Of a stretch of 64,000 nt of DNA, positions 1 to 8,482 are shown piece after piece (positions within the stretch are counted from its first letter, which is position 1; each line of letters opens with the position of its first letter). This stretch comes from Solidesulfovibrio fructosivorans JJ]. Lineage in GTDB: Bacteria; Desulfobacterota; Desulfovibrionia; Desulfovibrionales; Desulfovibrionaceae. The stretch covers positions 248,001 through 312,000 of the forward strand of contig NZ_AECZ01000001.1 of NCBI RefSeq assembly GCF_000179555.1, written 5' to 3'. The notes under the pieces were generated by a model. That model saw only the letters and a program-made list of their open reading frames with translations, made no database searches and was not told the origin of the DNA. A program made the translations under genes and the position numbers.

Positions 1-75
1 CAACCGCTTATCCGGGGCCTATAAACGTTTTTGTCAGCCCAGGCAACGGCGTCGACCGGACAAGTCGCGGGCGGT

Positions 76-1806
76 TTAAGGAAATTCAAGGCTTCGGTTT
101 TCCTTGTTGCCCACGGCGACCGTTTCCTCATGACCGTCGTGGCTGTAGCGCACCTCACTGGGGCTGCCCAGCCTGACGAAAAGTTTTTTCGTGTATGCGA
201 TTTTGTAGGGCTTGCCGGGTTTGAGATAGACCCGCTTTTCCTCGCCCTCGTCCACGGCGTAGCGAATCCAGCTGGCCTTGATGGCTGTAAATTCCACAAC
301 GCCCCCGGAGGATTGCCTTTTGGGCGCGACCGGTTCGGGTGATGCCGGTTGGGCCGACGAGACGGCTTGGCTGTCTGCCGGCGCGCTTTCTCCGGGCGAA
401 GCGGCTGCCGCGTCCGCGACGGTGGGCGTTGCTGCGGCCGGTTCGACGTCCTTGCCGGCTTCGGCGGGAAGACTCGTCGTAAAGGCCGGTTGGATCGGTC
501 CGGCTTTGTCCGGGACGACGGGCGCGGCCTGGTCCGCTTGCTCAGGCGTCTTTTGGGGCGCGGCCGGCTGCTGGGCTTCGGTTGACGCGGGCTGTTCCGT
601 TGACGGAGCCTGTGCCGGTTCCGTCGCGACGGGCGTAGGCGGCGTTGCCGTTGATGGGGGGACGTTGTCTTGCGCCTTCCTGGCGGCTTCCGGCAACGTC
701 GGCTCGGGCGGTGACGCCGGCCGGGGTTCGGCGGACGATGCCTCCTTGGCGCGCCGGGTCAACTCCGACCGGACGTCCGAGCGCACGGCGGCGTCCTCCA
801 AGCCCTGCCCCGCCTCGTCGCGCACCTCCGTCGCGGCCGCGGTCTCCCGCCCGGGGGACATGGCGGCCAGCAGCTCCTTGTTGATGGAAATCTTAGTGGT
901 ACGCAGGGTTTCGGCCAGCCAGGCGGCAAAGGCCTTGGCCGTCTTGCCCCCGGCCAGGATGGCTTCGACCCGGGCGTAGGCCTTGGCCGGATCGATCACC
1001 TTGGCGGGCAGACGTTCTTGCAGGATGCAAAAGAGGCTTTCCCCGCCTTCGGTCAGGATGGTGGTGGGCTCGCCTTCCTTGAGGCTTTTGAGCGCTTCGC
1101 GCCAGGGCGCGGGCAGATTTTTTTCCGGCAACACCGCGTCCCGTACCGTGATGCCGGAACGCCCTGCCAAGCTCTCCAGTTTGCGCCCGGATTTGCGGTA
1201 GGCGGCCAGGGCCGCCTTGACGGCCGCGCCGTCGCGTCCCTGGACCCGGGTCAAGCGCATCCGGGGGGCTGTGGTGAAGGCGTCGATATGTTTCTTGTAA
1301 TAGTCCGCCGCCTCGGTCACTTCCACCCGCACCTCCAGGCGCAGCACCTCGCGGGTGAACTTTTCCAGGGCCAGCCGGTCGGCGAGCATCTCCCGCCAGC
1401 GGGCCAGGTCGATGCGTTCCTCCAGGAGCATGCGATCAAAGCTGTCGCCGGGGTAATCAGCGCGCACCCGCTTCTCGACGGCGGCGATTTCGGCTTCGGT
1501 GACGGATTCATGCCGCCGGGCCAACTCCTGGCGCACCAGCCGGGCCACGATCATGTCGGCCAAAACCTTGCCATAGGCGGCACGCAGCGTCTCCACGGGC
1601 GGATTGTCCACCTCAGGCAGGCCGATCTCCCCCAGGTCGTACCGGGCCTCCACATCGGCCAGCCGGATGGGGGCCCCCCCGACCATGGCCACCACGCCGG
1701 GCTCTTTTGCCGTGTCGCGGCCGCATCCGCCAAGAAGGGCCGACAAAGCGAAAAAGACCAGCAGGCACACGGCGAGGCCGCGAAAAGACGGCGCGGCAAG
1801 GCGCAT
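76..1806 (-). CDS. SurA-like periplasmic lipoprotein with C-terminal DUF4115-like domain
   Basis: 576 aa. A lipoprotein signal ends in LGGC (Cys28). Residues about 35-165 read as a SurA N-terminal chaperone domain, followed to about 290 by a degenerate parvulin-like stretch. A long Pro/Ala/Glu-rich linker (about 320-490) leads to a compact beta domain (about 505-576) that resembles DUF4115, the RodZ C-terminal domain (motifs ASWIRYAVD, RLGSPSEVRY). Its ATG overlaps the mfd stop as TAATG, so the two are translationally coupled. By family knowledge SurA-type proteins chaperone outer-membrane proteins; here peptidyl-prolyl isomerase activity is doubtful because the rotamase region is poorly conserved. 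The linker plus DUF4115 module is unusual for this family. The domain assignment was made by eye. Confidence 0.75.
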   Translation of the reverse strand: MRLAAPSFRGLAVCLLVFFALSALLGGCGRDTAKEPGVVAMVGGAPIRLADVEARYDLGEIGLPEVDNPPVETLRAAYGKVLADMIVARLVRQELARRHESVTEAEIAAVEKRVRADYPGDSFDRMLLEERIDLARWREMLADRLALEKFTREVLRLEVRVEVTEAADYYKKHIDAFTTAPRMRLTRVQGRDGAAVKAALAAYRKSGRKLESLAGRSGITVRDAVLPEKNLPAPWREALKSLKEGEPTTILTEGGESLFCILQERLPAKVIDPAKAYARVEAILAGGKTAKAFAAWLAETLRTTKISINKELLAAMSPGRETAAATEVRDEAGQGLEDAAVRSDVRSELTRRAKEASSAEPRPASPPEPTLPEAARKAQDNVPPSTATPPTPVATEPAQAPSTEQPASTEAQQPAAPQKTPEQADQAAPVVPDKAGPIQPAFTTSLPAEAGKDVEPAAATPTVADAAAASPGESAPADSQAVSSAQPASPEPVAPKRQSSGGVVEFTAIKASWIRYAVDEGEEKRVYLKPGKPYKIAYTKKLFVRLGSPSEVRYSHDGHEETVAVGNKENRSLEFP

Positions 1807-4800
1807 TACGGCGCGACCTCCTCGGCCCCCAGGGCGGCCAGTTCCGCGGTCCAGGCGGCGATGGCTTCGGGCAACGGCGCGTTGGCGTCGAGCGGCAGGG
1901 ACAGGCGGCCCGGAGGCAGAAGCCGCACGCCCTCGCCCCGCGTCGCGGCGAAATTGACCAGCCGCTCCGGCGAGACGGCCGCGCCCTCGGCCTCGAAGGA
2001 GACCACCAGCCTGGTCGGCGCGATCTCGGCCTTGGTGCCGCCGAGCCTGGAAAGCAGCTGCTTCAAGCCCAACACGGCCCGGAAATTTTCCACCTCAGCC
2101 GGCGGCGGCCCGAACCGGTCGCGCATCTCGGCCATGAGTTCGGCCAGCCCCTGTTCGGTCTTGGCCGTGGACAGGGCCTTGTAAAGCCGCAGCCGGTCCG
2201 AGGCCTCGGGCACGTAGCGTTCCGGGATGCGGGCGGCGACGCCGAGCGTCAGCTCCGGCTCGGTGCGTTCCTTGACCGGCTCGCCCTTGAGCCGCCCGAC
2301 CTCCTCGGCCAGCATTTCCAGGAACATGTCGAGGCCGATGCGGGCGATGTGGCCGGACTGGGCCTCACCCAAGATATTGCCCGCCCCGCGCAGGCGCAGG
2401 TCTTCCATGGCCACCTGGAATCCGGCCCCGAGGTAGTCCATGTCCAGGATGACGCGCAGGCGCTTTCGGGCCAGTTCCGGTACCCGCTCGATGCTTGGCA
2501 CCACGAAATAGGCGTAGGCCTGCCGGGGTGAGCGCCCCACCCGGCCGCGCAGCTGGTAGAGCTGGCCCAGGCCGAACATGTGGGCGTTGTCCACGACGAG
2601 CGTGTTGGCCCGGGGAAAATCCAGGCCGGACTCGATGATCGAAGTGCACACGAGGATGTCGGTCTCGCCGTGCCAGAAGCCGTGCATGGCCTCCTCGAGG
2701 CCCGTCTCCGACATCTGGCCGTGGGCCATAGCCACCTTGGCCTGCGGGGCCAGGGTCCGCACGAAGGCGGCCACCTCTTCCAGGCCCTGGACGCGGTTGT
2801 GCACCCAGAAGACTTGCCCCTGGCGTTCCAGCTCCCGGCGCAACACCTCGCGCAAAAAGGCCGGGTCGCGTTCGACCAGGGCCGTTTCCACGGTCTTGCG
2901 TTCGGCCGGGGGCGTCTCGATGACCGAAAGCCCCCGCACTCCGGACAACGACAGTTGCAGGGTGCGCGGAATGGGCGTGGCGGTGAGCGTCAACGCGTCG
3001 ATATTTTTTTTGAACGCCTTGAGGCGTTCCTTGTGCTTGACCCCGAACCGCTGCTCCTCGTCGAGAATGAGCAGGCCGATATTGGGGATGGTCACGTCGG
3101 AGGAAAGAATGCGGTGGGTGCCGATGAGGATGTCCACCTCGCCGCGCGAAACGGCTTCCAGGACGACCTTGCGGCGCTTGGGCGAAACGAAGCGCGAGAG
3201 CATTTCCACCCGCACCGGAAAGCCTTCCAGCCGGGCCATGAAATTTTGATAGTGCTGCTCGGCCAGGACGGTGGTCGGACAGAGCATGGCCACCTGCTTG
3301 CCGTCGAGCACGGCCCGAAACGCGGCCCGAAGCGCCACTTCCGTCTTGCCGAAGCCCACGTCGCCGCATACCAGCCGGTCCATGGGCTCCGGGCGCTCCA
3401 TGTCGGCCAACACCTCGTCAATGGCTTTTTCCTGGTCCGGCGTTTCCTCGAAGCCGAAGGTGGCCTCGAACTCCAGGTATAATTCGTTGGTGGGGCCATA
3501 GGCGTAGCCTTTGGCCACTTGCCGGTAGGCGTACATTTCGACCAGGTCGGCGGCGATGCGCTCGATGGCCTTTTTGGCCCGCTCCCGCACCGATTTCCAG
3601 CGCGCCCCGCCGAGGCGGTCCAGGGGCGGCGTCGCGCCTTCGGGGCCCTTGTAGCGCTGCATCAGCCCCAGCCGGTCGGCCGGGAGATACAGTTTGTCGT
3701 CGTCGGCGAAGACCAGGAGCAGAAAGTCGCCGCCGGTGGCGTCCACGGTCATGCGGGTGAGCCCTTCGAAGCTGGCCACGCCGTAGTCGCGGTGCACCAC
3801 CAGATCGCCCGGCCGGATGTCGTCAAACGAGGTCAGTCCCTTGAAATCCTTGTCCCGGCCGCGCCCGGCCCCGGCCTTGGCGGCATCGGGATGCAGGATG
3901 TCCTCGGGCAGCACGCGCGTGTCGCGCCAGGCAAGCTCCATGCCCTGGCGCAGATCGGAGATGAGGGCGAAAAGGCCCGTCTCGCCGGCGCTGTAGCCGG
4001 TGCGGAAGGTGAGCCCCTCGGGCTCGATCATCTGGAGGAATTTCTTGCGGGAGCGCTCGCCATGAAAGGACAGGATGGTCTGGCCATGGCCGCTCCATTC
4101 CTTGAGCGCGGCGGTCAGGGTGGTCCAGGGCCGTTTGTCCGAGCCGGGTTTCCAGAAAAGATCGCCGAAACGCTCCAGGGCCTTTTCCGGCATGTCCGGG
4201 CCATGACGGCCCCGGCCCATGACCAGGTCCTCGAACAGGATGCGCCGGCCCGCGACCAGGGACTTGCGGGCCATGTTCTCCGGCCACAGCACCCGGGACG
4301 TGGGCCAGGGATGGCCCTGCTCCTTGGTCTGAGCCTCGAAAAATCGCCGCCAGGCGTGCTCGGTCTCCTCCAACCGCTCCTTCACCCGGGTGGGGTCGTC
4401 GACGATCCAGACGGCGTCGTCCGGGCACCAGGCGGCCAACTCCACCGGGCGTTCGTAAAAAAGGCCCGGCCAGATGCCGCCGTCCCCGGCCTCGACGGCG
4501 GTCTCGAGACGCGCCTTGGCCGTGCGGTGCAGTTCCCCGGTGCCGGCGATGGTCTCCCACATCGCGGCGGCCTGTTCCTTGAACGTCTCCGAGAGCACAG
4601 CCGGAGCCGCTGGCAGAAGCACCGCCTCGGTCAGTTCGGCCAGGGAGCGCTGGGACCCGGCATCGAAACGGCGGGCGGTCTCCACGGTGTCGCCGAAAAA
4701 TTCCAGGCGCAGCGGCGTGTCGTAGCCCGGAGGGAAAATGTCCAGGATATCGCCGCGCAGGGAAAATTCACCGGGATTCGTCACCATGGGGGCGCGTTTA

Positions 4801-5258
4801 TAGCCCCACAACACGGCCTGTTCGGCAATGAGGTCCCGGGGCAGCTCCTCGCCCACGGCCACGGTCAGGATATTGCCCTCGAGGGCTTGCAACGGCGGCC
4901 ACTTGGGCAGCAGGTTGTCGGCGGAAAAAAGGAGCACGCGCGGCCCCGTGCCCATGGAGGCAAAGGCCAAAAAGGCCATGCGCCGGGCCCAAAAGGCCCC
5001 GCTCGGCAGTCCCGGGGCGTAGGACGGCAGGGACATGGACGATGCGCCCCAGAGCTGGCGCTTCGGCTTGGGCGCCACCAGGTCGAGCAGCGAGGCGATT
5101 TTGGTCAGCTCATGGATGCCCGGGGTCACCACCACGGCGGATTGGCCGCGGGAAAGGGCTTCGGCGGCCAGAAACGCCAGGGTGGCGGGGCCGCTTTTGT
5201 AGACCGAGGCGGAGTCGGGACTGGCGAGCAATTCGGAAAGCGCGGGAGTACGGGACAA
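1806..5258 (-). CDS. mfd: Transcription-repair coupling factor Mfd
   Basis: Superfamily 2 DNA translocase that removes RNA polymerase stalled at lesions and recruits UvrA. About 1150 aa from the chosen start, the normal Mfd length. A UvrB-like N-terminus is followed by the CarD-like RNA-polymerase interaction domain (around GDLVVHRDYGVASFEGL), Walker A GDVGFGKTEVAL, the DEEQRFGVKHKE box, and the C-terminal TRCF domain. A TTG start is preferred: ACGAGG lies 6 nt upstream and the protein then begins LSRTPALSELLA; the frame stays open for 61 more codons upstream but that extension is not Mfd-like and contains a 12-bp hairpin. It heads a two-gene unit with the SurA-like lipoprotein. Confidence 0.95.
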   Translation of the reverse strand: MSRTPALSELLASPDSASVYKSGPATLAFLAAEALSRGQSAVVVTPGIHELTKIASLLDLVAPKPKRQLWGASSMSLPSYAPGLPSGAFWARRMAFLAFASMGTGPRVLLFSADNLLPKWPPLQALEGNILTVAVGEELPRDLIAEQAVLWGYKRAPMVTNPGEFSLRGDILDIFPPGYDTPLRLEFFGDTVETARRFDAGSQRSLAELTEAVLLPAAPAVLSETFKEQAAAMWETIAGTGELHRTAKARLETAVEAGDGGIWPGLFYERPVELAAWCPDDAVWIVDDPTRVKERLEETEHAWRRFFEAQTKEQGHPWPTSRVLWPENMARKSLVAGRRILFEDLVMGRGRHGPDMPEKALERFGDLFWKPGSDKRPWTTLTAALKEWSGHGQTILSFHGERSRKKFLQMIEPEGLTFRTGYSAGETGLFALISDLRQGMELAWRDTRVLPEDILHPDAAKAGAGRGRDKDFKGLTSFDDIRPGDLVVHRDYGVASFEGLTRMTVDATGGDFLLLVFADDDKLYLPADRLGLMQRYKGPEGATPPLDRLGGARWKSVRERAKKAIERIAADLVEMYAYRQVAKGYAYGPTNELYLEFEATFGFEETPDQEKAIDEVLADMERPEPMDRLVCGDVGFGKTEVALRAAFRAVLDGKQVAMLCPTTVLAEQHYQNFMARLEGFPVRVEMLSRFVSPKRRKVVLEAVSRGEVDILIGTHRILSSDVTIPNIGLLILDEEQRFGVKHKERLKAFKKNIDALTLTATPIPRTLQLSLSGVRGLSVIETPPAERKTVETALVERDPAFLREVLRRELERQGQVFWVHNRVQGLEEVAAFVRTLAPQAKVAMAHGQMSETGLEEAMHGFWHGETDILVCTSIIESGLDFPRANTLVVDNAHMFGLGQLYQLRGRVGRSPRQAYAYFVVPSIERVPELARKRLRVILDMDYLGAGFQVAMEDLRLRGAGNILGEAQSGHIARIGLDMFLEMLAEEVGRLKGEPVKERTEPELTLGVAARIPERYVPEASDRLRLYKALSTAKTEQGLAELMAEMRDRFGPPPAEVENFRAVLGLKQLLSRLGGTKAEIAPTRLVVSFEAEGAAVSPERLVNFAATRGEGVRLLPPGRLSLPLDANAPLPEAIAAWTAELAALGAEEVAP

Positions 5259-5284
5259 GGCGTGCCTCGTGAAAAATACGGGAT

Positions 5285-5314
5285 GGCCGCCGTCACAGAC
5301 GCGTGACGGCGGCC
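5285..5314. terminator. Perfect 12-bp inverted repeat upstream of mfd
   Basis: The arms GGCCGCCGTCAC and GTGACGGCGGCC are perfectly complementary around a 6-nt loop. On the minus strand the hairpin is followed by ATCCCGTATTTTT and then the mfd ribosome-binding site. It could be the distal terminator of cheW or a leader hairpin affecting mfd; the sequence alone does not decide. Confidence 0.5.
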
Positions 5315-5466
5315 GGAAACGCTCTTCGGTGTGGGTCCCCCGGAGCCGCAAGCCGCTTACGCGGCCGCATCGCTCCCGGTGGACGGTATGAAAAAGCCAA
5401 CCATGCCCAAACGGTACGACACAGTCAGGGACTTCTTCCAATACTCCTTCCGGAACAGGCGGTCCC

Positions 5467-5943
5467 CTAGAAGGAACTCAACATATCGCGCTCTTCACCG
5501 GAAAGCAGCTTGTCGAGGTCGAGCAGGATCAGCAACCGATCCTCAAGCTTGCCCACGCCGCTGATGTACTCGGATTCGAGGCCGGAAACGACGGGTGGCG
5601 GCGGCTCCACCGTGCTGGCGGGTATGCGCAGCACCTCGGAGACGGAGTCGACCACGAAACCGACGATCATGTTGTTGATTTCGATGACGATGATCCGGGT
5701 GTGTTTGTCATGGTCCCGCGTGGACAGACCGAAACGGCGACGCAGGTCGATGATGGGAATGACCTTGCCCCGCAGGTTGATGACGCCCTCGACGAATTCC
5801 GGGGCGCGCGGGACCTTGGTGATATCCATCATGCGGATGATTTCCTGCACGCTGAGGATATCCACGCCGAACTCTTCCTCGCCGATACTGAACGTAACGA
5901 GCTGGAGCAGTTCGGCATCCTGTTTTTTGAGGGTTTCCTCCAT
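5467..5943 (-). CDS. cheW: CheW chemotaxis coupling protein
   Basis: 158 aa single-domain CheW. It links chemoreceptors to the histidine kinase CheA on the cytoplasmic side of the membrane. Family signatures are visible in order: GEEEFGVDILSVQEI, RAPEFVEGVINLRGKVIPIIDLR split by the usual turn, IVGFVVDSVSEV and a C-terminal LLILLDLDKLL. The ATG is preceded by GGGAG at 9 nt. No other chemotaxis gene lies in the window, so this is an orphan copy, possibly serving a receptor encoded elsewhere. A 116-base gap separates it from the upstream gene. Confidence 0.93.
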   Translation of the reverse strand: MEETLKKQDAELLQLVTFSIGEEEFGVDILSVQEIIRMMDITKVPRAPEFVEGVINLRGKVIPIIDLRRRFGLSTRDHDKHTRIIVIEINNMIVGFVVDSVSEVLRIPASTVEPPPPVVSGLESEYISGVGKLEDRLLILLDLDKLLSGEERDMLSSF

Positions 5944-6059
5944 GCGGCAAGCTCCCGTTGTTGGTGTGGCCGCGCGGGTGGCGGCAAAAGCGTACCTACC
6001 TGAGTTCTTATCCAATTGTTCCCGGTTTACGCAAGCGGCAAGCCGGGGGAACCTCGAAA

Positions 6060-6545
6060 CTAGTCGCCGGAGGTCTCGGCGCGAAGCTCATCGGGGGGCA
6101 TGCTCCAAAACGGGAAGCCATCCCTGGTACGACGGACCTTCAACTGGGTGTTTTCACCCTTTTTCACTTTGACGGCCAGCAGCACATCCTGCCCATCCAC
6201 TTCGGCCCAGGCGCCGATGACCTTGACCTGATCGCCCTCCCTGAGGCCGATGGAGTCCAGGTTCACGAAATCCTTGGGTCCCAGATGGACGGTTTCCAGG
6301 CTTTTGTCCTTTTTGTCCTCGACCTGCAAGGCAATGCCCGGGGCCATGCCGGCATAAGGGGTGATCTCGTAAATCTTGACCACCCTGCCTTTCAGGGAAT
6401 CGGCTTCCTTGGGATCGAAAAGCTTATCGTATTCGCCGCCTTTTTCCCAGCCTTTGATATCGGGATGGGCTTTGGGGCCGGCATGGGCGACGCCGGCCAG
6501 GCAGACGGCCATGGTCACACAGAGCAATACGGCGAGCTTGCGCAT
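6060..6545 (-). CDS. Secreted small beta-barrel-like protein, function unknown
   Basis: 161 aa with a clear signal peptide (MRKLAVLL..., cleavage after AHA at about residue 22). The mature part has alternating strands with GRVVKIYEITP, GDQVKVIGAW and an ending KVRRTRDGFPFW, resembling the periplasmic OB-fold/BOF-type small proteins; no catalytic motif is seen. A good SD (GAGGAG) precedes the ATG. An imperfect GC-rich hairpin at about 6018-6052, just beyond the stop, probably ends the transcript. I do not assign a function. Confidence 0.7.
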   Translation of the reverse strand: MRKLAVLLCVTMAVCLAGVAHAGPKAHPDIKGWEKGGEYDKLFDPKEADSLKGRVVKIYEITPYAGMAPGIALQVEDKKDKSLETVHLGPKDFVNLDSIGLREGDQVKVIGAWAEVDGQDVLLAVKVKKGENTQLKVRRTRDGFPFWSMPPDELRAETSGD

Positions 6546-6626
6546 GGGCTTCTCCTCGGACACGATTCCATATAAGCGGCCCAAACCGCTGCGACAAGCA
6601 GGCGATACGGCGCATTGCCCGCCGCG

Positions 6627-7826
6627 TCAATAGCGGAACTGCCCGTCTTCATACAACGTCACGTCGCGTCCATCGGTCAGATGGGCGCGCACCCGTTTGG
6701 GTTCGGTGTTGACGAGGTCCCAGTGCAGGGCCGAGTCGTTAAACCCCAATTCTTCCTTGCGCGTGCCGTCGAGGCTGGCCGGGTCGCCGTCAAACGTGTC
6801 GGAGTAGGAGCTTCCCACGGCAACATGGCAATTGCCGTGCGGGCCGCCGAAGTTTTCGTCATAAAGCGTGTTGGCCATGAATTTGTCTATCTTGGAAAAG
6901 CGCTTGTCCGTGAGCGAAAATTCTCCCAGGCGTGAGGCCCCGGGGTCCATGGAAAGCTGCTTGCGCACGAATTCGGCGCCCTGGTCGGCCGCGATATCGG
7001 TCACCACGCCCTCCTCGAAGGTCAGGCGCACGCCGGTGACGTAGTTGCCGCTGCGATACGACGGCTGGTCGGCGTAGTAGCGGCCGGACGTGCCGCGCCA
7101 ATCCGGGGAAGTGAAGATTTCGAAGCTCGGGATGTTGTGGCCGGAGAGCCCGAGCCAGCGCCGGTGCTCGCCGGGAGTCACCTTGAGGTCCACGTTGTCG
7201 GATTCGATGTGCAGGTAGCTGGCCTTCATGCCGTCGAGCCAGGCCTTTATCTCCCTGGCGTCCTCGTAAAGCTTGCGCCACAGGGCCACGGGCTCGGGCT
7301 CCTTGAGGAAGCAGGCGGCCGCGACCTGGGCGGCGTACTCCTTGGCCGTCATGCCGGCCTTGGAGGCCAGTTCTTTTGTGGGAAAGATGCACAGCGTCCA
7401 GCCGAATTCGCCCCGCTCCTCCCGGCGCACCAGGATGTCGCGCAGGGGTTTTCTGGCCAGGGCCGCTGTGGCGATGCGCTTGGGGTCGATGGCGCTTAAG
7501 TGGGTGAGGCTGTCCGGAGCGAGCAAATGCATGGCCCCGTGGATATTTTCATGAAGCACGGCCTGTCCCGGAGTCTGGAAAACGAGCTGGGCCTCGTCGG
7601 CTTTGCCGTAAAATTCCGTTTCCATGTGCGGGGTCAGGGTCAGGCGCGGGACGGGATTGAGGCCTCGGGCGAGCAGTTTGCCGTAAACGGCTTCGGCCAG
7701 GCGCAAGGCGGCCAGATCGAATTGGACAAGCACGACGTCGCCGGGCTTGTAGGGTTCGACCCGGGAGGTCGTCAGGCCCCACAGCAGGACGTCGGCGTAT
7801 TTGTCGCATTGGGAGCGCGTCAGCAC
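6627..7826 (-). CDS. M29-family aminopeptidase (AmpS/PepS-like)
   Basis: 399 aa metallo-aminopeptidase, predicted cytoplasmic, releasing N-terminal residues from peptides. The metal-site region typical of clan M29 is present in the C-terminal half: GEFSLTD (Glu), LYDENFGG (Glu), GNCHVAVG (His) and SALHWDLVN (His-x-Asp). A GTG start is chosen because AAAAGGA lies 7 nt upstream and the product then begins VLTRSQCDKYADVL, like the family; the upstream in-frame extension is Cys-rich and unlike M29 proteins. Monocistronic by spacing. Confidence 0.9.
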   Translation of the reverse strand: MLTRSQCDKYADVLLWGLTTSRVEPYKPGDVVLVQFDLAALRLAEAVYGKLLARGLNPVPRLTLTPHMETEFYGKADEAQLVFQTPGQAVLHENIHGAMHLLAPDSLTHLSAIDPKRIATAALARKPLRDILVRREERGEFGWTLCIFPTKELASKAGMTAKEYAAQVAAACFLKEPEPVALWRKLYEDAREIKAWLDGMKASYLHIESDNVDLKVTPGEHRRWLGLSGHNIPSFEIFTSPDWRGTSGRYYADQPSYRSGNYVTGVRLTFEEGVVTDIAADQGAEFVRKQLSMDPGASRLGEFSLTDKRFSKIDKFMANTLYDENFGGPHGNCHVAVGSSYSDTFDGDPASLDGTRKEELGFNDSALHWDLVNTEPKRVRAHLTDGRDVTLYEDGQFRY

Positions 7827-7916
7827 GGTTTGTTCCTTTTCGCCGCAACATAGCCCGAAAAGGAGACAGGCGGCAAGGACCGGGTCGGGCAACAGGCCTT
7901 TGTTCCCTTCTTGCTC

Positions 7917-7945
7917 TTGCCAGAAGGCAAAAAAACGACTATCTG
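7917..7945 (+). promoter_or_regulatory. Candidate sigma70 promoter for infA
   Basis: TTGCCA and TATCTG are separated by 17 bases, about 70 bases upstream of the infA start, in a locally A-rich stretch. Visual match only. Confidence 0.35.
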
Positions 7946-8012
7946 CATACGTTCACACGAAAACACGCAGGCGGACGCCGTCTTTTCGCGCGCCGCCAGG
8001 AGGATATTTTTT

Positions 8013-8231
8013 ATGGCTAAAGAAGGTGCCATCGAAGTCGACGGCAAGGTGCAGGAGGCCCTGCCCAACGCCATGTTCCGCGTGGAGCTGGAAAACGGCC
8101 ATGAAGTGCTGGCCCACATTTCCGGCAAAATGCGCAAGTTTTACATCCGCATCCTGCCCGGCGACCGGGTCAAGGTCGAACTCTCCCCCTACGACCTCAC
8201 CCGCGGCCGCATCACCTACCGCCTCAAGTAA
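8013..8231 (+). CDS. infA: Translation initiation factor IF-1
   Basis: 72 aa S1-like OB-fold protein that occupies the 30S A site during initiation. The sequence matches IF-1 along its whole length ([52 protein letters not shown]). AGGAGG precedes the ATG by 9 nt. The frame is open further upstream but IF-1 homology and the SD fix this start. It stands alone, not in a ribosomal-protein operon, and is followed by two hairpin repeats. Confidence 0.97.
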   Translation: MAKEGAIEVDGKVQEALPNAMFRVELENGHEVLAHISGKMRKFYIRILPGDRVKVELSPYDLTRGRITYRLK

Positions 8232-8295
8232 CAAGCCCCTCGCGGGCGCATTGCCACTTCGGGCCCTCACGTCCCATCTCGTATGTACGGAACGT

Positions 8296-8361
8296 GCGAG
8301 AGGGGACACCCCTTATAAAGAAGGGTTATCCCCTCTTGTGCTCTCCCCTTCCTAAAATTTT
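8296..8361. repeat. Dispersed hairpin repeat, family A, copy 1
   Basis: A 16-nt arm AGAGGGGACACCCCTT faces AAGGGTTATCCCCTCT (14 of 16 pair) over a 6-nt loop, followed by a CTCTCCCC...AAAATTTT tail. The same layout recurs at 11529, 15985 and 56124. It lies behind infA and is probably its terminator. Confidence 0.7.
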
Positions 8362-8402
8362 CGATGGTGATGTGTGCTGTAAGAGCAACACTCCGTCATC
8401 AT

Positions 8403-8466
8403 GAAAAGTTTTTGGAAAGGGGGTCGGGGGGAGAACCTTTCCTCAGAAAGGTTTCCCCCCGGGAGT
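8403..8466. repeat. Dispersed hairpin repeat, family B, copy 1
   Basis: AAAAGTTTTTGGAAAGGGGG leads into a stem CGGGGGGAGAACCTTTC / GAAAGGTTTCCCCCCG with loop CTCA. It lies between the convergent infA and the RNase gene. Related copies are at 14806, 15885, 48219 and 53378. Confidence 0.7.
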
Positions 8467-8482
8467 TCTCCCTCTCCCCGCA

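Noticed and set aside
1-75. Start of a further gene at the window edge
   Set aside because: The first 75 bases contain no clear coding frame or terminator that could be supported.
3519-5306. Plus-strand open frame of 595 codons
   Set aside because: It lies entirely opposite mfd and shows no motif or SD; a GC-skew shadow.
5980-6059. Sigma28 flagellar promoter ahead of cheW (TAAA...GATAA)
   Set aside because: The spacing is about five bases too short for the sigma28 consensus.
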